From GWE2-42-39 sp963668595 (lineage in GTDB: Bacteria > Bacteroidota > Bacteroidia > Bacteroidales > Prolixibacteraceae): a stretch of DNA of 64,000 nucleotides. Shown here piece after piece: positions 16,553-26,493 of the stretch. Where the stretch lies: positions 1 to 64,000 of the forward strand of contig OY764876.1 in assembly GCA_963668595.1 (NCBI GenBank), in the 5' to 3' direction. The notes under the pieces are model-generated. The model had not been told where the DNA came from, made no database searches, and saw only the letters and a list, made by a program, of their open reading frames with translations. Position numbers and translations under genes: made by a program. The stretch's first letter is position 1. The number at the start of each line of letters is the position of its first letter.

Positions 16553-18241
16553 ATGAGAAAAATTCAAGTATTATCAGTGTTGGTGCTGATAATGACCTGG
16601 AGTATTCAGGTTTCAAACGGATGTACCAACTTTTTAGTAACCAAAGGAGCCTCTGCGGATGGTTCAACCATGATTACTTACGCTGCCGATTCGCACACTT
16701 TGTATGGCGAATTGTATCGTCAACCAGCAGCCGATTATGAGCAGGGAGCAATGCGCGATATTTACGAGTGGGACACAGGCAAATTTATGGGACGTATTCC
16801 TCAGCCTGCCCATACTTACAGTGTGATTGGCAATATGAATGAGTTTCAGTTGGCAATTGGTGAAACAACTTTTGGTGGACGTGAAGAATTGGCCAAACAA
16901 AATGGTGCAATTATGGACTACGGAAGTTTGATTTATGTGGCTTTGCAACGGGCAAAAACTGCTCGTGAAGCTATTAAAGTGATGACTGGTTTGGTGGAGG
17001 AATTTGGGTATGCCAGTTCGGGCGAATCGTTTTCAATTGCCGATCCGGAAGAAGTTTGGATTCTGGAAATGATTGGGAAAGGAGAGGGCGAAAAAGGTGC
17101 CGTTTGGGTAGCAATGCGTATTCCTGACGGGTATATCAGTGGCCATGCCAACCAGGCTCGTATTACTACTTTTCCGATGAATGATCCAAAAAACTGCATC
17201 TTTGCTAAAGATGTAATTTCGTTTGCACGCGAAAAAGGATGGTTCAATGGGAAGAACAAAGATTTTAGTTTTTCTGATGTATATGCTCCGGTTGATTTTA
17301 GTGGTGCCCGTTTTTGCGACGCCCGCGTTTTTGCCGGATTCAATAAAGTATTTTCAGGAATGGCTCCTTATGTTAATTATGCCAAAGGAGTTGTTGAACA
17401 TGGTGGTGAAAATAATTTTCCAACCAATCGCATGCCGTTGTGGGTAAAACCGGATAATAAACTTTCAGTAAAAGATGTAATGGAAATGATGCGCGACCAT
17501 TACGAAGGAACAGATTTGGATATGACCAAAGATGTTGGTGCCGGTCCGTTTCAGTTGCCTTACCGCTGGCGCCCGATGACCTGGAAAGTTGATTCGGTGG
17601 GTTATTGCCACGAGCGTGCTATTTCAACTCAGCAAACTGGTTTTTCATTTGTGGCACAATGCCGCAACTGGTTGCCTGCTCCAATTGGAGGAATACTTTG
17701 GTTTGGGGTTGATGATACTTACAGCACTTGCTACGCACCAATGTATTGCGGAATGCTTGATACGCCGGAATGTTTTAAGGTGGGCAATGGCGACATGCTT
17801 ACTTTTTCTGAAACTTCGGCTTTCTGGACCTTTAATATGGTGACGAACTGGGCTTATTTGCGTTACAGCGATATGATTCCGCATGTTCGCGCAAAACAAG
17901 CTGAACTGGAAGCGAAATTTATTGGTTATACTTCTGCCGTAGATCAGGCTGCCAAAAATATTTATGATGCGCAAGGACAAGAGGCAGCCCGCCATTTTTT
18001 GACCGATTATTCGGTGAACCAGGCGAATGGCATGACTCAGGAATGGAAAAAATTGTACCAGTATCTGGTGGTAAAATATATGGATGGCAACATTAAAAAA
18101 GAGAAGAATGGCAAATTCGAACGCAACGAATGGGGAACACCTGCAAGTCCGGAACAACCTCCGTATCCGGAATGGTGGTATCGCGTGATTGTTAATGAAA
18201 CTGGCGATCGTTATAAAACCATTGGTGGCGGCGGCCATTAA
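16553..18241 (+). CDS. Peptidase family C69 dipeptidase, exported
   Basis: 562 residues. A signal peptide covers about residues 1-23 (MRKIQVLSVLVLIMTWSIQVSNG) and cleavage would expose Cys24 in GCTNFLV. That cysteine is the N-terminal nucleophile of C69 Ntn-hydrolases, here followed by the typical TKGASADGSTMI. Later matches are GETTFGGREEL, FSIADPEEVWILEMIG and DLDMTKDVGAGPF. The family (PepD-like) hydrolyses dipeptides. The signal suggests action in the periplasm. It has its own promoter box and a strong terminator, so it is likely monocistronic. Confidence 0.92.
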   Translation: MRKIQVLSVLVLIMTWSIQVSNGCTNFLVTKGASADGSTMITYAADSHTLYGELYRQPAADYEQGAMRDIYEWDTGKFMGRIPQPAHTYSVIGNMNEFQLAIGETTFGGREELAKQNGAIMDYGSLIYVALQRAKTAREAIKVMTGLVEEFGYASSGESFSIADPEEVWILEMIGKGEGEKGAVWVAMRIPDGYISGHANQARITTFPMNDPKNCIFAKDVISFAREKGWFNGKNKDFSFSDVYAPVDFSGARFCDARVFAGFNKVFSGMAPYVNYAKGVVEHGGENNFPTNRMPLWVKPDNKLSVKDVMEMMRDHYEGTDLDMTKDVGAGPFQLPYRWRPMTWKVDSVGYCHERAISTQQTGFSFVAQCRNWLPAPIGGILWFGVDDTYSTCYAPMYCGMLDTPECFKVGNGDMLTFSETSAFWTFNMVTNWAYLRYSDMIPHVRAKQAELEAKFIGYTSAVDQAAKNIYDAQGQEAARHFLTDYSVNQANGMTQEWKKLYQYLVVKYMDGNIKKEKNGKFERNEWGTPASPEQPPYPEWWYRVIVNETGDRYKTIGGGGH

Positions 18242-18260
18242 TTTCTAGCCAAAGTTCTTT

Positions 18261-18307
18261 AAAAAGCAGGAGCCGATTTATTTTACCAATCGACTCCTGC
18301 TTTTTTT
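18261..18307 (+). terminator. Intrinsic terminator after the C69 dipeptidase gene
   Basis: AAAAAGCAGGAGCCGAT (18261-18277) pairs with ATCGACTCCTGCTTTTT (from 18289) with one mismatch, ending in seven T. Confidence 0.9.
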
Positions 18308-18404
18308 GGGCAGATCAACGATCGTTTATTCCGCTTTTTATGGCATTGACGGCGAAAAAACCTCGCTTTGTCTTTTTGTATCCTGCGCAAAAAACAATCT
18401 GTTT

Positions 18405-18412
18405 TATTTTTG
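18405..18412 (+). promoter_or_regulatory. -7 promoter box for the MBL-fold gene
   Basis: TATTTTTG lies 40 bases before the ATG at 18453. It places transcription start downstream of the earlier in-frame codons and supports the ATG as the true start. Confidence 0.55.
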
Positions 18413-18452
18413 TCGGCGAACAATCCGGGGAGTTATTCCTTTATTTCTTATC

Positions 18453-19577
18453 ATGATGAAAAAGATTGTCAGTATAGCAGGAATTATTGTTTTAATTATT
18501 CTATCAGGAGGATTTATTGTAATGAAGATTAGTCCGGGATTTGGAGGAAAGATTAGAGGGGAACGACTGAAAAAAGTGACAGAGTCGCCAAATTTTAAAG
18601 AAGGTGTTTTTCAAAATACAGTGCCCACACGTTTACAAACCGATGAATTTTCGTTTTGGACGATGGCCAAAGAATTTCCAAAGACTGAGGGTGGGCGAGT
18701 ACCTTCTGGTGCGGTGCGTGTTGAACCGATTGCTGCAGATGCTTTTCGTAGAGAATCTTCCGGAATTCGTATTTGCTGGCTCGGACATTCTTCTGCATTA
18801 ATTGAAGTGGACGGTGTGCTGATTCTGACCGATCCGGTTTTCAGCGAACGTACTTCTCCTTTTTCGTTCGGAGGAACCAAACGATTTGATTATTCATTTC
18901 ATTTCGATGTTGAGAATTTACCGCAGCCCGATGTGATTATTATTTCGCATGATCATTACGATCATCTGGATCGGAAATCGGTATTGAAATATAAAAATAA
19001 ACCGGTGCATTTTATTATGCCTCTGGGCGTTGGAGCGCACTTCGAACGCTGGGGATTTTCGGCTAATCAGTACACCGAACTCGATTGGTGGGATACTTAT
19101 CAATGGAACGAAAAACTAACTATTACTGCTACGCCAGCACGACATTTTACCGGTCGCGGGTTGCTCGATCGAAATAAAACGCTTTGGGCTTCGTGGGGAA
19201 TAAAAACGAATGAGCATGCTGTGTTTTTTAGTGGCGATTCGGGATATTTCCCCGGATTTAAAGAGATTGGTGAGAAATTAGGCCCATTTGATATTTGTTT
19301 GATGGAATGCGGACAGTACAACAAAATGTGGCCGTTTATACACATGACACCGGAAGAAAGTGTGCAGGCATTCGTCGATTTACGTGGCAAAGTGATGTTG
19401 CCCATCCATTGGGGAAAATTTAAGCTGAGTTTGCATCCATGGACTGAACCAATTGAACGGGCATTACTCGCAGCAAAAACACAAAATTGCACCCTTACAA
19501 CTCCGCGCATTGGCGAACAGATTGTGTACGACGAGTATTTGCCGCAGGAAATGTGGTGGCGCGAAACCGGCAAATGA
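18453..19577 (+). CDS. MBL-fold metallo-hydrolase, NAPE-PLD/UlaG-like
   Basis: 374 residues from the ATG at 18453 (a second ATG follows directly). The N-terminus has one membrane segment, about residues 5-25, so the catalytic domain is probably anchored and faces the periplasm. The beta-lactamase fold is clear: WLGHSSALIEVDGVLILTDP, metal site ISHDHYDHLD, then ATPARHFTGRG, FFSGDSGYF and LPIHWGKF. These match zinc-dependent phospholipase-D-like (NAPE-PLD) and RomA-type proteins. The substrate is not known. Confidence 0.88.
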   Translation: MMKKIVSIAGIIVLIILSGGFIVMKISPGFGGKIRGERLKKVTESPNFKEGVFQNTVPTRLQTDEFSFWTMAKEFPKTEGGRVPSGAVRVEPIAADAFRRESSGIRICWLGHSSALIEVDGVLILTDPVFSERTSPFSFGGTKRFDYSFHFDVENLPQPDVIIISHDHYDHLDRKSVLKYKNKPVHFIMPLGVGAHFERWGFSANQYTELDWWDTYQWNEKLTITATPARHFTGRGLLDRNKTLWASWGIKTNEHAVFFSGDSGYFPGFKEIGEKLGPFDICLMECGQYNKMWPFIHMTPEESVQAFVDLRGKVMLPIHWGKFKLSLHPWTEPIERALLAAKTQNCTLTTPRIGEQIVYDEYLPQEMWWRETGK

Positions 19578-19685
19578 AACGACAGGCCATCCCGTTTTAC
19601 CGGAACAACCTGTCATAGGTACATCATTATTTAGCAGAAAATAAATTTGTGCAAAAGATTATTTTCCTGATTTGTTGGCATCGAA

Positions 19686-20984
19686 TTAAATAGCCAACTG
19701 AATTAGAAATATTGCGGAAGGTTTATACGATGGTTGGTATTGAGTTGATTGATTGATCCCCGGGCGTAATGAATATTGCATGCAGAATTTCAGTTTTTGG
19801 CCAGCTACATAATAATTTGCTCCAAAATCGTGGTTCTGTAAATCGGATGAGATAGCCTCGAAATTTTTATTAGTAAGGGCATAAAATATCTGAAACCGGC
19901 CGGGTAGCTTTAGGAAATCTTTTGGAAACAGATAGCCCAGCGTTGTATAGATAATATTTCCAGTTCCAACTTTGAACTCACTATTTCCTGCTCCTTCCCA
20001 GCCGGTTCCACCGCTCCAGTTATTCATTACAGCTGAACTTCTCAAATAATTCTTCCCAAAATCATACTTGTAAAGGACTGAATATAATGACACCGTTTGA
20101 TTATTTTTCATCGGAACTTCAAGCATAAAATCGGCAGCAAAAAGATTTCGGTTCTTTAGTCTCTTTTTTCCGGAAACATTAAACTCAGCAATCGATTCAG
20201 GATAAATATCGAAGCCAATTCCCAAATTACATATCTTTTTTGTGCCAAGGTAAGTCATATCCAAATAAGGAGAACTGAAATACTCTTTATCGAACAGATG
20301 CCAGACGAAATAACCTTTATATTCCAGTTTTTCAGACGGATATTCATATCCTGTATTGATTTTAGGAGAAGAAGGAAGTCCGTTATATGCAAAGGGTTTT
20401 GCCACAATTGCCCGATAAGAAATTCGGCCTGCAGTGCCTTTTATAAAGATTCCCAATTGACGGCTTTCCAGATCGCTGTGATTCACCGACGGATAATTTA
20501 CTCCCGGATTATCAACTGTAAGAGTTCGTTGATAACTGGTGTTGCTCAGCCTCGATAAACCATTCCATCCACTTAGTCCGAAGCCAATATAAAAAGATTT
20601 TGGAATTAACCGGAACATTCCATACACATCATGAAAATAAATCTGGGGTTTGCCACTGGTTGAATTCAGGTTATTGAACCCCAGTTGTGTGTATAAGGCA
20701 ACAATGTCATTCAGATTGTTGTTCATTACCATGCGGGTGCGGCGTAACGCAAATTCTGTTTCAGAAGAAAGTGGGTTTCCTACTTTATTTGTACTTCCGG
20801 GATTTAGATCGGTGTAACGAACCCAAAACTGAGTTGCAAATGAAATTTTAGTCCAGGCAGTTCCTTCGTCGTTTAGTTTCAGTTTGATTTCATTTTTAAG
20901 AAGATCTGAAACTTTTTCCGGAGAACCGGCAGATGCCGAGAAAGTAAATGCCGAAGTAAAAATGATAGTGATAAATTTCCTCAT
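19686..20984 (-). CDS. Outer-membrane porin-like beta-barrel protein
   Basis: 432 residues with a signal peptide of about 20 residues (MRKFITIIFTSAFTFSASAG). A string of alternating hydrophobic and polar segments ends in LIQLAI, typical of an outer-membrane barrel. It resembles OprP/OprO-type and related Bacteroidota porins by its ALRRTRMVMNNNLND segment near residue 85, but I cannot name a substrate. It is last in a minus-strand run behind a transporter and acyl-CoA carboxylase genes, 40 bases after the transporter start region, suggesting a joint transport role. Confidence 0.75.
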   Translation of the reverse strand: MRKFITIIFTSAFTFSASAGSPEKVSDLLKNEIKLKLNDEGTAWTKISFATQFWVRYTDLNPGSTNKVGNPLSSETEFALRRTRMVMNNNLNDIVALYTQLGFNNLNSTSGKPQIYFHDVYGMFRLIPKSFYIGFGLSGWNGLSRLSNTSYQRTLTVDNPGVNYPSVNHSDLESRQLGIFIKGTAGRISYRAIVAKPFAYNGLPSSPKINTGYEYPSEKLEYKGYFVWHLFDKEYFSSPYLDMTYLGTKKICNLGIGFDIYPESIAEFNVSGKKRLKNRNLFAADFMLEVPMKNNQTVSLYSVLYKYDFGKNYLRSSAVMNNWSGGTGWEGAGNSEFKVGTGNIIYTTLGYLFPKDFLKLPGRFQIFYALTNKNFEAISSDLQNHDFGANYYVAGQKLKFCMQYSLRPGINQSTQYQPSYKPSAIFLIQLAI

Positions 20985-21024
20985 TGATATAATCTATGTG
21001 AATAGATCTGAAAATAGAATATGC

Positions 21025-22683
21025 TCACAAAAAGAATAACACAAGCGTTTGTGCGAGAAGAACACGCAAAAACATCACTAGCGGATATACTGTTGCATAA
21101 GCAGTTGACTGCGCTTGTCCGGGAGATATTGAGTTGGCAAATTCCAATGCAGGAGGATCGGTCATTGAGCCAGCGAGCAGACCACAGATAATCAGATAAT
21201 TCATTTTCATCAATCGCGCAATTACTCCGATAATTAATATGGGCAGTAAGGTAATCAATGCCCCATAGGCCATCCATACATAACCGCCGTCAACAATTGT
21301 TTGTACGAATTTTTCACCAGCCGACAAGCCGACGCATGCAAGAAATAAAACAATGCCCAATTCGCGAATAAACAAATTAGCTCCCGGGGTCATGTAAAAA
21401 TCCAATTTTCCGATACGTCCTTTGTGCCCTAAAAATAATGCAACCAATAACGGTCCGCCGGCCAGTCCCAGTTTGGCAGGAGCCGGTAGGCCGGGAATTG
21501 TAAATGGAATACTTCCGATAAGAACTCCGGCCAGAATACCTATCAGGATCGGAATAATATTGGGATGAGCCAACTCTTTCATGGAGTTGCCAAGTAAAGC
21601 TGCAACTTCTTTTAGAGCTTTACGCTCGCCTACAATACGGACTGTATCTCCGAATTCTATAGAATCCTCTTCGTCTGGCATGATTTCCATCCCGGCGCGA
21701 AAGATGCGGGTGATATTCACCGGATAACGGCGAGACAGTCCTATTTGCTTGATCGTTTTTCCGGCCATACTTTTGTTGGTAAACACCACGTGGCGCATCC
21801 CCAGTTTTCCGGTTATTTCCAGATCGCCGGTATCATTCAAAGGTCCTACTTTTAATTCAAGGATTGAAAAGCTTGATTCAGAAGAAACACCGTAGAGCAT
21901 GTCGTTTTCACGAATAATTTCTGAATCGTCAGGCATAAAAAAATCGCCATTACGCCACATGCGGGACAGAACGAACTCTCCGCGCAAAGTTTCCCGCATG
22001 AATGCAAGGTTTCTCCCGATTAAAGCAGGATTGATAACTTTTAGATTTACGGCAGATAGTTTACCGGAAACGCCACTTACTTCGGTATGGTATCTTTCAG
22101 CTTCCGTTTTTACCGATATTTTAAATACAAAGCGAAGTAAAAGCATGGTCAGAATAATTCCAATAATACCAAACGGATAAGCCACAGCATATCCCATTCC
22201 TGTTAATTGTGTCAGTTCCGACTGTCCGGTCATCTGTTCTGTAATAACTTGCTGGGCTGCACCCAGACTGGGCGTATTGGTTACCGCACCACACAACACA
22301 CCAACCATTACAGGCACCGGCAAATCAAAAATAACTTTCAGCGCAGCAGCAATCAACACGCCCAGTACAATGATTCCGGCAGCAAGCATATTTATTTTCA
22401 ATCCATTATTCCTTAACGAGGATAAAAAGCGAGGGCCAACTTCTAATCCAATCGAATACACAAATAAAATAAGTCCGAATTCTTTCACAAAATGCAAAAC
22501 TTCATGATCGGTTTTTGCGCCAAAATGACCAAGTAAAAGGCCTGCAAACAAAACACCTGCAATTCCCAACTTTATTTTAAATGCCTTCAGTTTCCCTATA
22601 AAAATCCCTATGATTCCGACAAGGCTTAAAAAAATCAGGGTGGAAGCAGTTCCACTCTGCGTAAATAATTTAAAGAAATCCAT
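21025..22683 (-). CDS. AspT/YidE-type (AAE family) membrane transporter with two RCK_C domains
   Basis: 552 residues. Two homologous membrane halves, about residues 1-175 and 375-552, flank two RCK_C (TrkA-C) domains, seen as VSGKLSAVNLKVINPALIGRNLAFM and MAGKTIKQIGLSRRYPVNI. The repeated GLILFVYSIGLEVGPRF and GIVLFLACVGLSAGEKF are family signatures. Relatives such as AspT exchange amino or carboxylic acids. Its position after biotin-carrier and carboxylase genes suggests a carboxylate such as succinate, but this is inference only. Confidence 0.88.
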   Translation of the reverse strand: MDFFKLFTQSGTASTLIFLSLVGIIGIFIGKLKAFKIKLGIAGVLFAGLLLGHFGAKTDHEVLHFVKEFGLILFVYSIGLEVGPRFLSSLRNNGLKINMLAAGIIVLGVLIAAALKVIFDLPVPVMVGVLCGAVTNTPSLGAAQQVITEQMTGQSELTQLTGMGYAVAYPFGIIGIILTMLLLRFVFKISVKTEAERYHTEVSGVSGKLSAVNLKVINPALIGRNLAFMRETLRGEFVLSRMWRNGDFFMPDDSEIIRENDMLYGVSSESSFSILELKVGPLNDTGDLEITGKLGMRHVVFTNKSMAGKTIKQIGLSRRYPVNITRIFRAGMEIMPDEEDSIEFGDTVRIVGERKALKEVAALLGNSMKELAHPNIIPILIGILAGVLIGSIPFTIPGLPAPAKLGLAGGPLLVALFLGHKGRIGKLDFYMTPGANLFIRELGIVLFLACVGLSAGEKFVQTIVDGGYVWMAYGALITLLPILIIGVIARLMKMNYLIICGLLAGSMTDPPALEFANSISPGQAQSTAYATVYPLVMFLRVLLAQTLVLFFL

Positions 22684-22715
22684 ATTATTTGTATTAAAAA
22701 TTCGGTTGAATTAGA

Positions 22716-23237
22716 CTAAATCAGATCGATACGTTCCATCTCAATTAAAATCTGGTCGCTAAGTACATTTTCGTTTTTTCGGATATGAACAGCTGTAGTT
22801 CTGGCTGTTGCTGAAGCTAAAATTTGGTTCTGCATTTTCATCGCTTCAAGAATAAGCAACGGTTCTCCTACTTTAACTTCGATTCCTTTTGATACAAACA
22901 CTTCACATATTTTCCCGGGCATGGGAGCTTTTATTGTAATTGTTTTATCGTTTTCCTGTTCGGTTTTATTTTGTTTGCGGCGTTGTACTGATTCGCTTTT
23001 TTCAATGCGAAAATGGTAAGTATTTCCATTTATCAGGATCGTGTAATTATTCTGCTTTTTAGCTACCACTTCGCCAAGGAACGACTCTTTATCCAAGGTA
23101 ACCTGATATTTATTGAGTGAAAGCTTTTCTATGTCCTGTCGTGAAGTTTTGCGGACGGCATACGTTTGAGTCGCAAAAGCAAACTCATTCAGCCCTTTCA
23201 CCCGATATTTTTTTCTTGTATTTTTTGCAATGCTCAT
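22716..23237 (-). CDS. Biotin carboxyl carrier protein (biotinyl domain) of an acyl-CoA carboxylase
   Basis: 173 residues. The C-terminal ~75 residues form a biotinyl domain: APMPGKICEVFV and the biotinylation motif EAMKMQN with Lys134. The N-terminal ~90 residues are a basic linker-type domain seen in Bacteroidota carrier proteins of propionyl-CoA and methylmalonyl-CoA enzymes. It carries carboxybiotin between the biotin carboxylase and carboxyltransferase encoded just upstream. There is a 124-base gap before it with no visible gene. Confidence 0.92.
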   Translation of the reverse strand: MSIAKNTRKKYRVKGLNEFAFATQTYAVRKTSRQDIEKLSLNKYQVTLDKESFLGEVVAKKQNNYTILINGNTYHFRIEKSESVQRRKQNKTEQENDKTITIKAPMPGKICEVFVSKGIEVKVGEPLLILEAMKMQNQILASATARTTAVHIRKNENVLSDQILIEMERIDLI

Positions 23238-23361
23238 ATTTTTCGATCAATTTTAATTGAAGTATTTTGGATAATATACTGTTGTTCCATTTGTTATGTG
23301 AAGTATTGTTTGTCTTGTATATAGAAGAACAGCAGATGTTAAATAGAGTAATTGTAAATAC

Positions 23362-24858
23362 TTATATTATTTTGTTCCACATTCGGGAAACCCAGTTGGA
23401 TGGATTTGTATTTCCTATACGGTTGTTCTCCAGCTTTTCCATGTCTTCCAGATAAGCCTGAAGAGCAATCATTGCAGCAGCCCGCTCTTCGTTTTTCTCC
23501 TGATAATAAAGTTGATTTAAACCCGAAACAAATGAAGTATTGTAATCACCGGATGAAAAGCCCGGATTGTTGAGTGCTGCAAGAAAAAATGGGATTGTTG
23601 TTTTAATGCCTTTTATTTTTGTCCGTTTTAGTATTTGCCGGGCATGGCACAATACTTCTTCTCTATTTGCACCGCTTACAATAAATTTTGCAACCAACGA
23701 ATCGAAAAGAGCAGGCATTACCGACCCGGCAGTAAAGCCCGAATCGACGCGTAAAAATGGCGATACCGGAAAGCTAAATTCATCAATAATCCCGAAATTA
23801 GGAGCAAAACCAGCCTGTACATCTTCTGCGTTAACCCGAAATTCAAATGCCCAACCATGACATTTTACATCATTCTGGCACAAGGGCAATTTTTCGCCTG
23901 CGGCAGTGATAATTTGCAACTCAACCAGATCCAAACCAGTGACCGCTTCGGTAACCGGATGTTCCACCTGAATACGGGTATTCATTTCCAGAAAATAGAA
24001 GTTTCCCTGTTTGTCGAGTAGAAACTCGACCGTCCCAAGTGTATAATAATTGGAATTTCGGCAGAGTGTCAGGGCACAAGCAGTCATTGTATCTCGCAAT
24101 TCTGCCGACAACGCAACCGATGGTGCTTCTTCCAGTAATTTCTGATGATTTCGCTGCACCGAACATTCCCGCTCAAACAAATGAATAGCGTTCCCGTGTT
24201 GATCGGCCAGCACCTGCACTTCAATGTGTCGTGGCTGCTCAATGTATTTTTCAATCAGCATTGTGCCATTTCCAAAAGCATTGAGGGCTTCATTGACCGT
24301 AATCGGGAAAAGCTGGCGAAGTTCCCGTTCGCTGTGTGCAACACGCATCCCTTTTCCTCCTCCACCGGCAAGTGCTTTCAATATGAGCGGATAACCTGTT
24401 TTATTCGCAATCAGTATTGCTTCTGTTAACGAACCAATCGGGACATCACTCCCTTGAATTACCGGGATACCAGCAGCAACTGCCAGTTTTTTTGCTTCGT
24501 TCTTATCGCCCATCCGTTGAATTGATTCTTCTGATGGTCCAATAAATAAAATGCCTTCCTCCTTGCATCGTTTCGGCAATTCGGAATTTTCTGATAAAAA
24601 ACCGTAGCCCGGATGAATGGCCTCAATTCCTTTTTCTTTGGCGTGTTGAATGATGGTTTCAATATCAAGGAATATCATTTTGCCGGTATTCTGTTCCGGG
24701 AGGTAGATAATCTCATCTGCAAATGATAAATAACAGGCGTTGGCTTCCTGTGGCGTTTGAAATGCCCAGGTTTTAATTCCCATCCGCCGGGCTGTTTTCA
24801 TGATCCGGATGGCAATCTCGCCGCGATTTGCAATTAATATCGAACGAATATTTTTCAT
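23362..24858 (-). CDS. Biotin carboxylase subunit of an acyl-CoA carboxylase
   Basis: 498 residues. Complete biotin carboxylase: ILIANRGEIAIRIM at the start, the ATP-grasp loop ALAGGGGKGMRVAH, FERECSVQRNHQKLLEEAPS, and FLEMNTRIQVEHPVTEAVTG with the catalytic Arg region. It carboxylates biotin on the carrier protein using ATP and bicarbonate. Twelve bases separate it from the carboxyltransferase gene upstream. It is a paralogue of the frameshifted gene at 1-1319. The propionyl-CoA type is inferred from the partner carboxyltransferase. Confidence 0.93.
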   Translation of the reverse strand: MKNIRSILIANRGEIAIRIMKTARRMGIKTWAFQTPQEANACYLSFADEIIYLPEQNTGKMIFLDIETIIQHAKEKGIEAIHPGYGFLSENSELPKRCKEEGILFIGPSEESIQRMGDKNEAKKLAVAAGIPVIQGSDVPIGSLTEAILIANKTGYPLILKALAGGGGKGMRVAHSERELRQLFPITVNEALNAFGNGTMLIEKYIEQPRHIEVQVLADQHGNAIHLFERECSVQRNHQKLLEEAPSVALSAELRDTMTACALTLCRNSNYYTLGTVEFLLDKQGNFYFLEMNTRIQVEHPVTEAVTGLDLVELQIITAAGEKLPLCQNDVKCHGWAFEFRVNAEDVQAGFAPNFGIIDEFSFPVSPFLRVDSGFTAGSVMPALFDSLVAKFIVSGANREEVLCHARQILKRTKIKGIKTTIPFFLAALNNPGFSSGDYNTSFVSGLNQLYYQEKNEERAAAMIALQAYLEDMEKLENNRIGNTNPSNWVSRMWNKII

Positions 24859-24870
24859 TTTATAAAGGTT

Positions 24871-26415
24871 TTACAAAGGAAGGTTCCCATGTTTACGCGA
24901 CATCTTTTCAATGCATTTATTCTGAAGTAGTTCGAATGCTGAAATCAGCTTTTGTCGGGTTGTTGCAGGGTCAATCACCTCGTCAATATACCCCATTTCA
25001 TCGGCGATATACGGATTGGCAACATTCTCGCGATAGTCAGCAATCAATGATTGTTTCAATTGTTCCGGGTTTTCTGCTTTTCCCATTTCTTTACGGTGCA
25101 GGATTTTCACAGCACCTTCAGGACCCATTACAGCTACCTCTGCTGTTGGCCATGCAAAGTTGAAGTCGCCACCCATATTTTTACTATTCATCACAATGTA
25201 TGCTCCACCGTAAGCTTTCCGTACAATCACCGTGATTTTCGGGACAGATGCTTCGCCAAAGGCGTACAACAATTTCGCACCATGCCTGATTAGCCCAATA
25301 TGTTCCTGTTCTGATCCCGGAAGAAAACCGGGAACATCCTCAAGTACCAGTAAGGGAATATTAAACGCATCGCAAAAGCGAACAAACCGAGCAGCTTTAA
25401 CCGAAGAATTGGTGTCGAGAGTTCCGGCCAACACTTTAGGCTGATTCGCCACAATGCCAATTACTCTATTGTTGAGCCGGGCAAAAGCAGTAATAATATT
25501 TGGGGCAAACAATTCTGCAACCTCGAATAAGCTATCCTGATCGATAATATTGCAGATAATATCGAGCATATTGTAGGGTCGTACTGATTCATCGGGAATA
25601 ATAAGCCTCAGACGCTCTGGCTTTTCCGGCTCAACGACCGGTAGTGTTCCAAGTGGTGGTAATTCAATATTATTTGACGGAAGATATTGCAACAAGCGAC
25701 GAACTCCCAGTAAGGTGTGTTCCTCATCATTGTAAACGAATTGGGCTACTCCGCTTTTCGTGGAATGAACATCGGCTCCGCCAAGCTCTTCTGCCGAGAT
25801 TTCTTCATTCAATACTTCTTTAACCACATCCGGGCCGGTAACAAACATGCGCCCGATATGGCGGGTCATAAAGATAAAGTCGGTTAATGCAGGCGAGTAT
25901 GTTGCCCCACCCGCTGCGGGGCCAAGAATCACCGAAATCTGGGGAATAATACCCGACGACTGTATATTGCGTAAAAAAATAGCACCATATCCGGATAGGC
26001 TGGCAATTCCTTCCTGAATACGTGCGCCACCTGAGTCAATTAAGGCAATAATCGGATGCCCCATCTTTCGGGCCATATCCTGAATTTTGGCTATTTTGGC
26101 TGCATGAGCCGCCCCCAGTGATCCTCCCATAAAATTAAAATCCTGAGCATACGCAAACATTTTTCTTCCATTTATGCGACCATGTCCACAAATCAGTCCA
26201 TCTCCATACGAACCGGGCACTTCTTTCATATTCTGAGCACGGACAAAAGCATCCAGTTCTTCAAAGCTCCCGGCATCGAATAATAAATCAATTCGTTCTC
26301 GTGCAGTTAATTTCCCTTTGGCATGTTGTCGTTCATTGTATGCGTCGCTGTATTGTTCTTCCAGCGCTTCACTTCGTTGCCGGAAACGTATAAAGGCAGG
26401 TCGGTTATCTTGCAT
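24871..26415 (-). CDS. Acyl-CoA carboxylase carboxyltransferase subunit, propionyl-CoA carboxylase beta type
   Basis: 514 residues from the ATG at 26415 (a TTG 39 bases earlier is less likely). Family marks include HAKGKLTARERIDLLFD, GGSLGAAHAAKI, DSGGARIQEGIASLSGYG, GPAAGGATYSPALTDF, EELGGADVHSTKSG, DVPGFLPGSEQEHIGLIRHGAK and RKAYGGAYIVMNSK. These match PccB/MmdA rather than the methylcrotonyl type. With the biotin carboxylase and carrier genes downstream it makes a complete three-part enzyme interconverting propionyl-CoA and methylmalonyl-CoA, or, in a decarboxylase setting, part of that complex. Confidence 0.93.
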   Translation of the reverse strand: MQDNRPAFIRFRQRSEALEEQYSDAYNERQHAKGKLTARERIDLLFDAGSFEELDAFVRAQNMKEVPGSYGDGLICGHGRINGRKMFAYAQDFNFMGGSLGAAHAAKIAKIQDMARKMGHPIIALIDSGGARIQEGIASLSGYGAIFLRNIQSSGIIPQISVILGPAAGGATYSPALTDFIFMTRHIGRMFVTGPDVVKEVLNEEISAEELGGADVHSTKSGVAQFVYNDEEHTLLGVRRLLQYLPSNNIELPPLGTLPVVEPEKPERLRLIIPDESVRPYNMLDIICNIIDQDSLFEVAELFAPNIITAFARLNNRVIGIVANQPKVLAGTLDTNSSVKAARFVRFCDAFNIPLLVLEDVPGFLPGSEQEHIGLIRHGAKLLYAFGEASVPKITVIVRKAYGGAYIVMNSKNMGGDFNFAWPTAEVAVMGPEGAVKILHRKEMGKAENPEQLKQSLIADYRENVANPYIADEMGYIDEVIDPATTRQKLISAFELLQNKCIEKMSRKHGNLPL

Positions 26416-26493
26416 ATTTTTTAGTTTGAATTTTTGAAAGAGGGAGAGGTTCAACTGAAGCTTTTTCCCCTCTCCCGAATAATCAAGGCAATA

